Positions 1-8,073 of a DNA stretch of 64,000 nt are shown here, piece after piece (within the stretch, counting starts at the first letter, position 1; each line of letters begins with the position of its first letter). The stretch is from Erwinia sp. E_sp_B01_1 (GTDB lineage Bacteria; Pseudomonadota; Gammaproteobacteria; Enterobacterales; Enterobacteriaceae), in the NCBI RefSeq assembly GCF_036865545.1, contig NZ_CP142208.1, positions 3,472,001 to 3,536,000 on the forward strand, written 5' to 3'. A model generated the notes under the pieces. That model ran no database searches and had not been told where the DNA came from. It worked only from the letters and a program-made list of their open reading frames with translations. The translations under genes were made by a program, and so were the position numbers.

Positions 1-761
1 TTGGCCGTATCCTGCGTGAGGATTTTGCTCCTTACCGCGATGAGTTGATCATCTCTTCCAAAGCTGGCTACACCATGTGGGATGGCCCGTACGGCGACTG
101 GGGTTCCCGCAAATACCTGGTTGCCAGCCTGAATCAGAGCCTGAAACGCATGGGCCTGGATTATGTGGATATCTTCTATCATCACCGCCCGGATCCGGAA
201 ACGCCGCTGGAAGAGACCATGACCGCCCTGGATCATATTGTCCGTCAGGGTAAAGCGCTCTATATCGCGCTCTCCAACTACCCGGCTGACCTTGCGGCAG
301 AAGCTATCGCTATTCTGAAACAGCTCGGCACCCCATGCCTGATCCACCAGCCTAAATACTCCATGTTTGAACGGGCACCGGATCGGGGGCTGCTGGATGT
401 GCTGGCTAAAGAGGGAGTGGGCAGCATCGCTTTCTCGCCTTTAGCGGGCGGCGTGCTGACCGATCGCTACCTGAACGGTATTCCTGAGGATTCGCGTGCG
501 GCAAGCGGCAGCCAGTTCCTGAACAGCGACCAGCTGACGCCGGAAAAAATGGATAAAGTTCGTCAGCTTAATGCCATTGCGCAGCAACGAGGGCAGAAGC
601 TTTCACAGATGGCGCTGGCCTGGGTATTACGCGGAAACCGCGTAACTTCCGTGCTGATTGGGGCCAGTAAAACGGCTCAGATCGACGATGCGGTGGGCAT
701 GCTGCAAACGCGTGAATTCAGCGCGGCCGAGCTGGAAAAAATTGACGCTATTCTTGGCTAA
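1..761 (+). CDS. gpr: L-glyceraldehyde 3-phosphate reductase, aldo/keto reductase family (5' end cut by window)
   Basis: This is the C-terminal part of an aldo/keto reductase of the YghZ (Gpr) type, an NADPH-dependent cytosolic enzyme that reduces L-glyceraldehyde 3-phosphate and related aldehydes such as methylglyoxal. The frame is open from base 3, so the in-frame TTG at 45 is not the start. About 253 residues are visible of a family length near 346. Visible family features are the GYxMWxGPYG region, the SRKYLxASLxQSLKRMGLxYVDIFYxHR segment and the late cofactor-binding GASK motif. The TIM-barrel strands follow in normal order and the end looks intact. A GC-rich hairpin lies just downstream. 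Assignment rests on similarity to E. coli YghZ recalled from memory. Confidence 0.9.
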   Translation, partial: GRILREDFAPYRDELIISSKAGYTMWDGPYGDWGSRKYLVASLNQSLKRMGLDYVDIFYHHRPDPETPLEETMTALDHIVRQGKALYIALSNYPADLAAEAIAILKQLGTPCLIHQPKYSMFERAPDRGLLDVLAKEGVGSIAFSPLAGGVLTDRYLNGIPEDSRAASGSQFLNSDQLTPEKMDKVRQLNAIAQQRGQKLSQMALAWVLRGNRVTSVLIGASKTAQIDDAVGMLQTREFSAAELEKIDAILG

Positions 762-768
762 ACCCTGT

Positions 769-789
769 CCCGCCGCGCCCTGCGGCGGG
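769..789 (+). terminator. Hairpin downstream of gpr
   Basis: Perfect 8-bp stem (CCCGCCGC / GCGGCGGG) with a 5-base loop, 8 bases after the gpr stop codon. No T-run follows, so it is either a weak terminator or an RNA 3'-end stabiliser. Confidence 0.4.
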
Positions 790-916
790 ATATTCCCGGA
801 TAAATCTCAAATCTCCTTTTCAGGCCATTTTTCAGAATCTCCCAGGCGTAACCGCAGCAAACTCTTTATAATCTTGGCCAACAACGGAGCAGCAGAACCG
901 TTGATAAGGAGATCCA

Positions 917-1291
917 ATGAAACGTTTATTGCTTGTTGCCACTTTACTGGCAAGTTTATCCCCGTTGGCGATGCACACAGCGCAGGCCGACAGCGCCACC
1001 ATTACCTTAGCACCTGGCGTTTCGCTGCATCTTGGAGACCGCGATCGTCGCGGAAACTACTGGGATGGCGGTCGCTGGCGCGATGACCGTTACTGGCACA
1101 ACAACTATCGTTACGATGAGGGCCGCTGGTGGCGTCACGAACAGTGGCGCAGGCATCAGGAGATGCGCCGACGTCATGAATGGGAGCGTGAACGACGCTG
1201 GCATGACCGTGAACGTCAACGCGAATGGCGTCACCACGAACGCGAACGCCATCATGAACGAGAACGTCATCACGACCACGATCGTCACTGA
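917..1291 (+). CDS. ypeC: YpeC-like DUF2502 periplasmic protein
   Basis: A 124-residue exported protein of unknown function in the DUF2502 family, resembling E. coli YpeC (about 108 residues), which also sits beside mntH. Residues 1-24 form a signal peptide ending in A-Q-A. The mature part starts with a short beta-like stretch (ITLAPGVSLHLGDRDRRGNYWDGG), matching YpeC, then becomes extremely rich in Trp, Arg and His. The last 35 residues are imperfect repeats of His-His-Glu-Arg-Glu-Arg, longer than in E. coli and possibly metal-binding (inference). The start is an ATG seven bases after an AAGGAG ribosome site. A bidirectional terminator separates it from convergent mntH. Confidence 0.85.
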   Translation: MKRLLLVATLLASLSPLAMHTAQADSATITLAPGVSLHLGDRDRRGNYWDGGRWRDDRYWHNNYRYDEGRWWRHEQWRRHQEMRRRHEWERERRWHDRERQREWRHHERERHHERERHHDHDRH

Positions 1292-1293
1292 TC

Positions 1294-1324
1294 AAAAAAG
1301 CCGACCAGAAGGTCGGCTTTTTTA
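1294..1324. terminator. Bidirectional terminator between ypeC and mntH
   Basis: AAAAAAGCCGACC-AGAA-GGTCGGCTTTTTT: an 8-bp GC stem flanked by A-run and T-run, so it can act in both directions between two convergent genes. Confidence 0.9.
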
Positions 1325-1383
1325 TGCGGCTTGCAGCCAGGCAGCTATCTTGTTGCCCGTGACAGAAGCTTCAGGTGCGAGCC

Positions 1384-2622
1384 CTATATTCCCATCGCCA
1401 TCGCAACCAGCAAATAGAGGTTCAGCGCCACCACAATCACTACTATCACTTTGCCTGCCCACTGCATCCCACGGGAGTTAACCATATCTCCCATCAGCTC
1501 GCGGTTGCCGGTGAAGGTCAGCAACGGCACCAGCGCCAGGGCAATACCAAAGCTGAGCAGGACCTGGCTCATCACCAGAATCCGGGTAGGTTCCCATCCG
1601 GCCATAATGACAATAAAAGAAGGGAGCATGGTGATCACCCGACGCACCAGCAGCGGAATGTGGACGTGAATAAAGCCCTGCATCACCACCTGTCCGGCCA
1701 TGGTTCCCACCACGGTAGAGGAGAGTCCTGCTGCCAGCAGGCTCAGGCCAAACACCAGCGCAGCCGCACGGCCCAGCAGAGGGTCAAGCGTCAGATAAGC
1801 CTGGTCGAGATCGGCGATGCCGGTATGTCCGCTGAAGTGGAAGGCTGCTGCTGCCGTCGCCATCATCGCCAGGTTGACGAAACCGGCGATGGTCATGGCA
1901 ATGGCCACATCCAGCTTGGTTGAAGAGTAGCGCTGCTCACGAGTGCCGCCGTCCGGGCTTTGTGTCAGAGAGGAGTGCAGATAGATGACGTGCGGCATAA
2001 TGGTTGCCCCCAGCACACCGGCAGCCAGCAATACGGCATCGGCGGTAGGCAGGGAAGGTACAGAAATGCCCTGAACCAGATCGGCAATTTTAGGCTGTGA
2101 GAAAAAGAGCTCAATCACATATGCCGCCGCCACAAACAGCAGCAGCCCGCCAATCACCAGCTCCAGCGGTTTCTGCCCGCGGCTTTGCAGCATCAGGATC
2201 AGGAAAGTTACCACCCCGGTAAGCACGGCTCCCTGCAACAGGCTGACGCCAAAAATCAGCTTAAAGCCAATCGCGGCGCCAATGAACTCCGCCAGATCGG
2301 TCGCCATCGCAATGATTTCTGCCTGTACCCAGTAGAACCAGACGGCAGGACGGGGGAAGCGGTCACGGATGTGTTCAGCCAGGTTCTTGCCGGTTGCAAT
2401 GCCCAGCTTGGCTGACATTAGTTGGATGACCATTGCCATAATGTTCGCCCAGACCACAACCCACAACAGCTGGTAGCCATAGGAGGCACCAGCCTGAATA
2501 TTGGTGGCGAAGTTGCCGGGGTCGATATAGCCGATAGCCGCAATAAAGGCAGGCCCCATCAACGCAAATTTAATTTTGCGTGCACCCCGGACGGTTTGCT
2601 CTGCTGTGCGGCCTTCAAACAT
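1384..2622 (-). CDS. mntH: Mn2+/H+ symporter, NRAMP family
   Basis: Inner-membrane proton-coupled importer of divalent manganese (also iron), 412 residues, the length of E. coli MntH. The NRAMP signature DPGN occurs at residues 34-37 in helix 1 and the metal-binding MPH motif occurs in helix 6 ([10 protein letters not shown]). About eleven hydrophobic segments are visible. The ATG is preceded by AGGGGAT. The upstream region carries a Fur box and an MntR box (listed separately), the usual dual repression by iron and manganese. It is divergent from nupC, as in E. coli. Confidence 0.97.
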   Translation of the reverse strand: MFEGRTAEQTVRGARKIKFALMGPAFIAAIGYIDPGNFATNIQAGASYGYQLLWVVVWANIMAMVIQLMSAKLGIATGKNLAEHIRDRFPRPAVWFYWVQAEIIAMATDLAEFIGAAIGFKLIFGVSLLQGAVLTGVVTFLILMLQSRGQKPLELVIGGLLLFVAAAYVIELFFSQPKIADLVQGISVPSLPTADAVLLAAGVLGATIMPHVIYLHSSLTQSPDGGTREQRYSSTKLDVAIAMTIAGFVNLAMMATAAAAFHFSGHTGIADLDQAYLTLDPLLGRAAALVFGLSLLAAGLSSTVVGTMAGQVVMQGFIHVHIPLLVRRVITMLPSFIVIMAGWEPTRILVMSQVLLSFGIALALVPLLTFTGNRELMGDMVNSRGMQWAGKVIVVIVVALNLYLLVAMAMGI

Positions 2623-2663
2623 AGTTATCCCCTGCTAAGCACCTGAAAAGGTCATTTTCTTTT

Positions 2664-2683
2664 AAATGATAATGATTATCAAG
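2664..2683. promoter_or_regulatory. Fur box upstream of mntH
   Basis: AAATGATAATGATTATCAAG contains the GATAATGATTATC core of the Fur consensus. It lies 42-61 bases upstream of the mntH start codon, where it can overlap the promoter. Not tested here; assigned from the motif and the known Fur control of mntH. Confidence 0.75.
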
Positions 2684-2730
2684 CGCATTTGAATGGGTTT
2701 TCGTTATCGCTGTGATAGCCCGTACTAAGA

Positions 2731-2750
2731 AATATAGCAAAGGCTATACT
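2731..2750. promoter_or_regulatory. MntR box upstream of mntH
   Basis: AATATAGCAAAGGCTATACT is nearly identical to the E. coli mntH MntR operator (AACATAGCAAAGGCTATGTT) and keeps the ATAGC...GCTAT dyad. It lies about 110-130 bases upstream of the mntH start. Confidence 0.85.
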
Positions 2751-3008
2751 TGAACACAAATTACGCCATAGCTAAAAAATGAGCAATCACAATTTGTGCG
2801 GTTGTTGGAAAGCTGTTGGAAACCCGTTAAAGAATACCCATCATTTTGCTGGGGTGTTTTTTTAAACAGTGTCAGTATGTGACCAGGAAGAGGATTCTGT
2901 CGGAATGGGTGATAGGTAATTGTTATATTGTGTTCCAGATCTCGTTTTTCGGCTTCTTGTTACATAGAATGTGCAGCGAAATATAACATCCTTCAAATTG
3001 GAGCAGAC

Positions 3009-4196
3009 ATGTCAGGCATTTTCCATTTTGCTTTGGCGCTGGTGATGGTAACCGTGCTGGCCTTGCTGGTGAGTACAGATCGGAAAAACATCCGCGTACG
3101 TTTTATTATACAGCTTCTGGTCATAGAGGTACTGCTTGCGTGGTTCTTCCTTAACTCTGAAGCCGGCCTGGGATTTGTTAAAGGCTTTGCTGGTCTGTTC
3201 GACAAACTGCTGAGCTATGCCGGGCAGGGAACCAGCTTCGTGTTTGGCAACATGAGCGACAAAGGATTGGCTTTCTTCTGGCTGAACGTTCTCTGCCCTA
3301 TCGTGTTTATCTCCGCACTGATCGGGATTTTGCAGCACTTCCGCATTCTGCCAATTGTCATTCGCGCTATCGGAACCGTGCTCTCCAAAGTCAACGGTAT
3401 GGGCAAGCTGGAGTCGTTTAACGCCGTCAGCTCGCTGATTCTGGGCCAGTCTGAAAACTTTATTGCCTACAAAGATATCCTCGGCAGGATGTCCCAGCGT
3501 CGCATGTACACCATGGCTGCTACGGCGATGTCTACCGTGTCGATGTCCATCGTCGGCGCTTATATGACCATGATTGACCCGAAATATGTGGTAGCCGCTT
3601 TAGTGCTGAATATGTTCAGTACCTTTATCGTGCTGTCGCTGATCAACCCTTATAACGTTGAGCACGAAGAAGAACTGACGCTGAACGATCTGCACAAGGG
3701 CCAGAGCTTCTTTGAAATGCTGGGTGAATATATCCTGGCCGGTTTCAAAGTCGCGGTGATCGTGGCGGCGATGCTGATCGGCTTTATCGCGCTGATCTCT
3801 GCCATTAACGCCCTGTTTGATTTTGTCTTCGGTATCAGCTTCCAGGGCGTGCTGGGCTATGTCTTCTACCCGTTTGCCTGGGTGATGGGCGTGCCAGCTA
3901 ATGAGGCGTTACAGGTGGGCAGCATCATGGCAACTAAACTGGTCTCCAATGAGTTTGTCGCGATGATGGATCTGCAGAAAGTGGCCGGTGAACTCTCACC
4001 GCGCGGTGTGGGCATCCTCTCTGTGTTCCTGGTCTCCTTTGCTAACTTCTCCTCAATCGGGATTGTAGCGGGCGCCATTAAAGGGCTGCACGAAGAGCAA
4101 GGTAACGTAGTGTCGCGCTTCGGCCTGAAACTGCTGTACGGCTCAACGCTGGTTAGCGTTCTGTCGGCATCTATTGCAGGTTTAGTGCTGGCTTAA
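3009..4196 (+). CDS. nupC: Nucleoside:H+ symporter NupC
   Basis: Concentrative nucleoside transporter of the inner membrane, importing pyrimidine nucleosides and adenosine with protons. It has 395 residues (E. coli NupC about 400). I place the start at ATG 3009, with GGAG just upstream, because it gives the E. coli-like beginning (hydrophobic segment, then [28 protein letters not shown]). An earlier in-frame ATG would add 27 residues without homology. Family motifs [13 protein letters not shown] and [16 protein letters not shown] are intact. A short loop before the [14 protein letters not shown] segment is about six residues shorter than in E. coli. A strong terminator follows. Confidence 0.96.
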   Translation: MSGIFHFALALVMVTVLALLVSTDRKNIRVRFIIQLLVIEVLLAWFFLNSEAGLGFVKGFAGLFDKLLSYAGQGTSFVFGNMSDKGLAFFWLNVLCPIVFISALIGILQHFRILPIVIRAIGTVLSKVNGMGKLESFNAVSSLILGQSENFIAYKDILGRMSQRRMYTMAATAMSTVSMSIVGAYMTMIDPKYVVAALVLNMFSTFIVLSLINPYNVEHEEELTLNDLHKGQSFFEMLGEYILAGFKVAVIVAAMLIGFIALISAINALFDFVFGISFQGVLGYVFYPFAWVMGVPANEALQVGSIMATKLVSNEFVAMMDLQKVAGELSPRGVGILSVFLVSFANFSSIGIVAGAIKGLHEEQGNVVSRFGLKLLYGSTLVSVLSASIAGLVLA

Positions 4197-4221
4197 GGCT
4201 TCCGGCACCAGTCAGAATCAG

Positions 4222-4251
4222 AAAGGCGAACCTGCGGGTTCGCCTTTTTTT
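4222..4251 (+). terminator. Terminator after nupC
   Basis: AAAGGCGAACC-TGCG-GGTTCGCC followed by seven T residues; a classic rho-independent terminator 25 bases after the nupC stop. Confidence 0.9.
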
Positions 4252-4321
4252 ATGCGTTTTTTTTAGAGGTGTCTCTATAAGTACGTCGACCTTGACCTTA
4301 ATTAGCGTATGGAAAGATTAT

Positions 4322-4582
4322 TTACTTGTTCACGGGCTCTGGAGGCCGGTTCAATTCTCTAAGACTTCCGTTTTCAAGGCATAAAACCCGATCTGCGGAG
4401 GCAGATGGAAAAAGAATCCCTTTCTTGTAAAACGAGCATATGCCACCAAAGAGACACCCTCTGAAGAATACTTCTTCATAAAATGGAACGATAATGACAA
4501 GGATCAGTATCAGCCCTGGACTAAAGGGTAACGTGTGAGAGCGAACAACATCAATTCTCGACAGAAGGGAAAAAATTTGCAC
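4322..4582 (-). pseudogene. CPBP intramembrane protease fragment with a foreign C-terminal tail
   Basis: This 86-codon frame (GTG at 4582) holds one hydrophobic segment followed by YEEVFFRGCLFGG, the first catalytic motif (EExxxR) of CPBP/CAAX-type membrane proteases, a family often used as bacteriocin self-immunity proteins. A full member has about 200 residues and six or more helices. Here the N-terminal helices and the later His motifs are missing. After the motif the sequence changes character and ends in ADRVLCLENGSLREL, which resembles the C-terminal end of an ABC transporter ATPase domain (inference). I read it as the join of two decayed genes by deletion. The region is AT-rich compared with its neighbours. 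Confidence 0.45.
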
Positions 4583-4646
4583 CAGAAAAATAAAAGTAAC
4601 CAGGCATCTCTTTTTTTATGTGAAAAATGGATTAAAGTAGCTTCTT

Positions 4647-4874
4647 TCATAAAGTACGCCTGTTTTTCTTAAAAAGAAGACAATTAATTTTATGAGACAA
4701 CCTGGCGAATAAACCAATCACTAAAATCAAAACTGTAAATTTCGAGAAGTTTTCAGGAAAAGAAAAATAAAAGGTTTCAATTACGGAGGCGCCACTCAAC
4801 AACGCATAACCGGCCATAATACAAACAAAGCTAATAATTAACTTTGCTATACCAAATATAGCATTTGCTAACAC
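4647..4874 (-). CDS. Small two-helix membrane protein, possible microcin immunity protein
   Basis: A 75-residue protein with a GTG start and an excellent ribosome site (GGAGGG, 7 bases before the start). It has a hydrophobic segment at about residues 6-30, a short polar loop, a second hydrophobic segment at about 43-60 and a basic tail (KKNRR). Size and layout resemble the immunity proteins of class II microcins such as the colicin V immunity protein, but I recognise no sequence similarity. It starts 32 bases after the stop of the Gly-rich peptide remnant, the usual toxin-immunity order. Function is inferred from context only. Confidence 0.45.
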   Translation of the reverse strand: MLANAIFGIAKLIISFVCIMAGYALLSGASVIETFYFSFPENFSKFTVLILVIGLFARLSHKINCLLFKKNRRTL

Positions 4875-4906
4875 GATGGAACCCTCCGTGGATTGATTAT
4901 TTTATT

Positions 4907-5074
4907 TTATCGATGACAACTTCCTGTAGCACTATTACCAGAGCAATGACTGGAGCCAGCAGCATTACTATTCCCACCATTATTTCCACCACCAGATAAA
5001 CATTGCCCGGTTATAGCGCCACCTACAACCCCTTTAACCATTCCTGAAAAACCACCTTTAAAATCCCTTGCCAA
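4907..5074 (-). pseudogene. Remnant of a Gly-rich class II microcin-like peptide
   Basis: Fifty-five codons on the minus strand encode a peptide very rich in Gly, Ser, Asn and Ala (KGGFSGMVKGVVGGAITGQC, then GGGNNGGNSNAAGS), with four Cys. The segment GMVKGVVGGAITG looks like the amphipathic region of colicin V-type class II microcins. There is no ATG or ribosome site at the front and no double-glycine leader. Removing one A from the AAAA run at 5060-5063 would join the upstream codons Ser-Asp-Ile-Gly-Lys-Gly-Phe to this frame, so the gene seems to have lost its leader and suffered a frameshift. The immunity-like gene follows directly. The microcin assignment is inference. Confidence 0.45.
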
Positions 5075-5560
5075 TATCTGACCAGAAAAAATGAAAATAA
5101 AGGAGATCTATGTAAACAAATGTTACTAAAGGATTGGAGGTGATAGTAACGCGAAAGAAATGAGGGTTAAAATACATCTTCAGGATTTGAAAACTAAGGG
5201 TGATTCAATGCTAAAAAGAAACCATACATTAACATGATATTAATGTACAGATTCCGGATAATGGTGCCAGCCTGGCACTTCATTGCGTTTTTTTAAGAAA
5301 GTAATACGCATCACTTAAGATTCATCCACTCATATTTAACACAAACAAATATCAACCTTGCAAAACCCTGGCAAAGAATATTAAACAATCTTCTCCCGAA
5401 AAATATCAGCAATAAGCTTTATTGTTTTTTTGTAATTTTGCGGGCTGCATGGCAAATAATCATCTGCACTATCAGCGCCGGAAGTTCTGGCAAAAAAACC
5501 ACTTCATCAACGCACTTCTATGACTTATCCTAAATGAAGCATATCCCCGCGCAATAAATT
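5075..5560. other. AT-rich intergenic region, no gene recognised
   Basis: About 490 bases of AT-rich sequence. Only short frames occur on either strand; none has a convincing ribosome site together with a recognisable protein. It probably holds decayed accessory DNA belonging to the microcin-like remnant. Confidence 0.5.
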
Positions 5561-5593
5561 ATCAGGAACGCTGTAATAACCATCGCTCCTGAT
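5561..5593 (-). terminator. Weak hairpin after the NtaA-type monooxygenase gene
   Basis: Inverted repeat ATCAGGA / TCCTGAT separated by 19 bases, 14 bases after the stop of the minus-strand monooxygenase gene, followed on that strand by AATTTATT. Possible terminator. Confidence 0.4.
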
Positions 5594-5606
5594 AAACAAC
5601 TTTTAA

Positions 5607-6917
5607 TCAGTCTTCTACGGATATTCCCAGATGCTCCCGCAACGTCCTGCCACTGTACTCCTTTCTGAAAACGCCGCGTTTTTGCAGTTCCGGGATCACG
5701 TAGTCGGCAAAGTTGTTCAGCGAGGCTGGCATATCGGCAGGCATTAACACAAAACCGTCACAGGCTTTATCTTCCACCCAGGCGACCATCTCATCGGCAA
5801 TCTGTTCTGCTGTTCCGGCAATCACCAGAAACGAGGCGCTGGCAGCATAGGCTTTCGCTACCTGAGCCAGCGTTTTCCCCTCTTTTCTCGCCTGCGAGAT
5901 GACATACTCAAAGCGCCCTTTACTGCCACTGATCCGATCAAAGATATCCGGGAAAAGTTCATCCGGCTCATGCTGCGACAGGTCATAATTCATGCTGGCC
6001 GACATAAAGCTCAGCCCCGCCTGATGATCTACCAGGGCATCAAGCTGCCTGCGCTTCTCCTCTGCTTCCTGCTGAGTCGCCCCTACAATCGGCATAATGC
6101 CTGGCAGCACTTTGCAGGCCTGAGGCGCACGACCAAACCCAGCCATTTCCTGTTTAAACTGTTGATAAAAATGCTTAGCCCGCTTTCGGTCAGGCTGGAC
6201 GGTGAAGATCACTTCCCCTACCCTGGCTGCGACCTGTTTAAAATCCTCAGAGACGCCGGCCAGTATCTGCACCGGCCTGCCCTGCGGCGAGGCGGCCACG
6301 GTCAGCGGACCTTTAATCTGAAAATGCTCGCCCTGAAAATGGGTATAGCTGACCTTTGCCGGATCGACATAAACGCCGCTCGCTTTGTCGGCCACCAGCG
6401 CACCCGGCTGCCAGCTTGCCAGCAAGGCATGGACAGCATCAATAAACTCCCCTGCGCGCTGATAGCGTTGATAATGCCCGGGATGCTGCAGCTTGCTGAA
6501 ATTACGGGCTTCACCGTCGTTAGTAGAGGTCACCGCGTTCCAGGCCATTCTTCCGGCGCTGAAATGATCAATGGTGGCGATGGTGCGGGCCGCGTGGAAA
6601 GGTTCGCTATAGGTAGTGGAGAGCGTTCCCCCAAGCCCGATGCGTTCAGTCAGCAAACTTAATGCGGTCAGTAAAGCCATAGGCTCCGGTCGGGCATAGC
6701 CAGGCCTGTACTGCACCGTGGTGGCTATGTCGTTACCGTAAATATCATCAACCGACAGCTTGTCGGCAATAAAGGCAAAGTCGAATTTCGCTTCCTCCGC
6801 TTTTTTCACCAGCCTCAGCCAGGTTTCCACCAGCATAGGATCGTGGTTCTGCGCCTCAGGATGTCGCCATCCCCCGGCATGCAGCCCGGTATCACTCAGG
6901 TAAAGGGCCAGATGCAT
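5607..6917 (-). CDS. NtaA/SnaA/DszA-type FMN-dependent monooxygenase
   Basis: A 436-residue luciferase-like (LLM) flavin monooxygenase of the nitrilotriacetate/DszA/SnaA subfamily. These two-component enzymes use FMNH2 from a separate reductase to oxidise carbon-nitrogen or carbon-sulfur bonds of small substrates. Subfamily landmarks are the start MHLALYLSDTGLHAGGWRHP, the FDFAFIADKL strand, EPMALLTALSLLTERIGLGGTLSTTYSEPFHAAR, the NAVTSTNDGEARNF loop and the late GTAEQIADEMVAW segment. The gene lies one base downstream of a binding-protein gene on the same strand, so they are one transcript. The neighbouring sulfur genes suggest an organosulfur substrate. The substrate cannot be read from sequence, and no flavin reductase gene is nearby. 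Confidence 0.88.
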   Translation of the reverse strand: MHLALYLSDTGLHAGGWRHPEAQNHDPMLVETWLRLVKKAEEAKFDFAFIADKLSVDDIYGNDIATTVQYRPGYARPEPMALLTALSLLTERIGLGGTLSTTYSEPFHAARTIATIDHFSAGRMAWNAVTSTNDGEARNFSKLQHPGHYQRYQRAGEFIDAVHALLASWQPGALVADKASGVYVDPAKVSYTHFQGEHFQIKGPLTVAASPQGRPVQILAGVSEDFKQVAARVGEVIFTVQPDRKRAKHFYQQFKQEMAGFGRAPQACKVLPGIMPIVGATQQEAEEKRRQLDALVDHQAGLSFMSASMNYDLSQHEPDELFPDIFDRISGSKGRFEYVISQARKEGKTLAQVAKAYAASASFLVIAGTAEQIADEMVAWVEDKACDGFVLMPADMPASLNNFADYVIPELQKRGVFRKEYSGRTLREHLGISVED

Positions 6918-6918
6918 G

Positions 6919-7839
6919 CTATTTCCCCTGTGACAGGCTGAGATCGATAAACGAGGCGGCCTTCAGCGGTTTGGGGATCAGACCGTTTTTCACGTAAAAA
7001 TCTGCGGTGTTTTGCTGGATAGCCAGCACTTCCTGCGAATTGCTATCCACGGTGTTGATTTCACGCTTCACCTTCGCCAACGCCACATCCTGTGGAATAC
7101 GCAGCAGCTTGCCGATCGAAGCCGCATAAGCTTCCGGATGCTGCTCGCCCCAGGCCCTGGCACGCGTCAGTCGCTGAGTAAAATCCGCCAGCTCCGATTG
7201 TTTACTGCTTATCGCAACATTGCTGGCAACCAGATAATTCAGTGCCGGGTAAGCTTTGCCATCGGCCAGAATTTCCGCGCCGGACTGATGCGTGGCGAAA
7301 GAGACGTAGGGTTCCCAGGTGGATACGGCATCCACGCCGCCCTGATCCAGAACCAGCGTGGCTTCAGCTGGTGTGGTAAAAACAAAATTCACCTCTTTAG
7401 GATCTACCCCAGCTTTTTGCAGCGCCTGCAAAGCCAGATTGTGGCCGGAAGATCCTTTAACAGTGGCAATGCGCTTGCCTGCCAGCTCTCTGACGCTGTG
7501 GATTGGGCTGCCTTTTTTAACAATGATGGCGTTCCCGGCATAGCGGGTCGCCAGAATCCCTTTGGCATCCAGCCCCGCCGCAACGGCAAACGTCAGTGGT
7601 GCATCCCCTACCGATCCGGCATCAATCGACCCGGCGCGCATCGCTTCCAGCAACGGCGCAGCGTTAGCAAACTCATGCCAGCTGAGCGTGTAAGGGAGGT
7701 TGTTCAGTTCGCCTGAGGCTTCAAGGATGGCACGGGCATTGCCGCGCTGATCGCCCACGGAGAGCGTAGATGTCGCCCAGACAGGGGAAGCGAAAGCGGC
7801 AATCAATAAAGCGAAAGAGGATAAAGGAGAGGTTTTCAT
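6919..7839 (-). CDS. SsuA-like periplasmic substrate-binding protein
   Basis: Periplasmic binding protein of the aliphatic sulfonate/nitrate/taurine (SsuA/NMT1) family, about 306 residues. I choose ATG 7839; a TTG four codons earlier is possible. Signal peptide: MKTSPLSSFALLIAAFASPVWA, with cleavage after A-x-A-like WA. The mature part shows the family pattern: APLLEAMRAGSIDAGSVGDAPLTFA, the IVKKGSPIHSVRELAGKRIATVKGSSGHNLAL hinge region and VDAVSTWEPYV. It is cotranscribed with the NtaA-type monooxygenase. No permease or ATPase gene lies nearby, so it must use a transporter encoded elsewhere. Confidence 0.85.
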   Translation of the reverse strand: MKTSPLSSFALLIAAFASPVWATSTLSVGDQRGNARAILEASGELNNLPYTLSWHEFANAAPLLEAMRAGSIDAGSVGDAPLTFAVAAGLDAKGILATRYAGNAIIVKKGSPIHSVRELAGKRIATVKGSSGHNLALQALQKAGVDPKEVNFVFTTPAEATLVLDQGGVDAVSTWEPYVSFATHQSGAEILADGKAYPALNYLVASNVAISSKQSELADFTQRLTRARAWGEQHPEAYAASIGKLLRIPQDVALAKVKREINTVDSNSQEVLAIQQNTADFYVKNGLIPKPLKAASFIDLSLSQGK

Positions 7840-8073
7840 CTGGTGTCTCAATAAGGAGAAAACCTGAGACTAGCACTGGGGTTTTTAGAATTTAAATGCG
7901 TATATTGCGTGATATTTATGCAATAAATACATAAGCAACCTCGCTGATTTCAGGCGTTTGAATGCAGAATTTGCGCATAGCTTCGCAGATTTATGAATTT
8001 CACAGCCCCCGCTTTCGACTATAGGGTTTTCTTTCTGCCGGCATTTTCCGGCCCTCACCACGGAGAGAGACTC
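7840..8073. promoter_or_regulatory. Divergent promoter region of the organosulfur block
   Basis: About 230 bases between the two divergent binding-protein/monooxygenase transcripts. It is AT-rich in its middle (7880-7935) with AT-rich direct and inverted repeats such as TTTATGCAATAAATACATAA. In related sulfur-starvation operons CysB and Cbl bind such regions; I cannot point to a defined site. Confidence 0.4.

Noticed and set aside
1002..1481. Overlapping frames on both strands across ypeC and its terminator
   Set aside because: They follow from the His/Arg repeats of ypeC; only the ypeC frame has a signal peptide, ribosome site and homology.
2825..2870. A hairpin followed by T residues (ACCCATC...TGGGGTGTTTTTTT) upstream of nupC as a terminator
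   Set aside because: The stem needs a bulge and no gene ends just before it on the plus strand; it could be a leader structure of nupC but support is weak.
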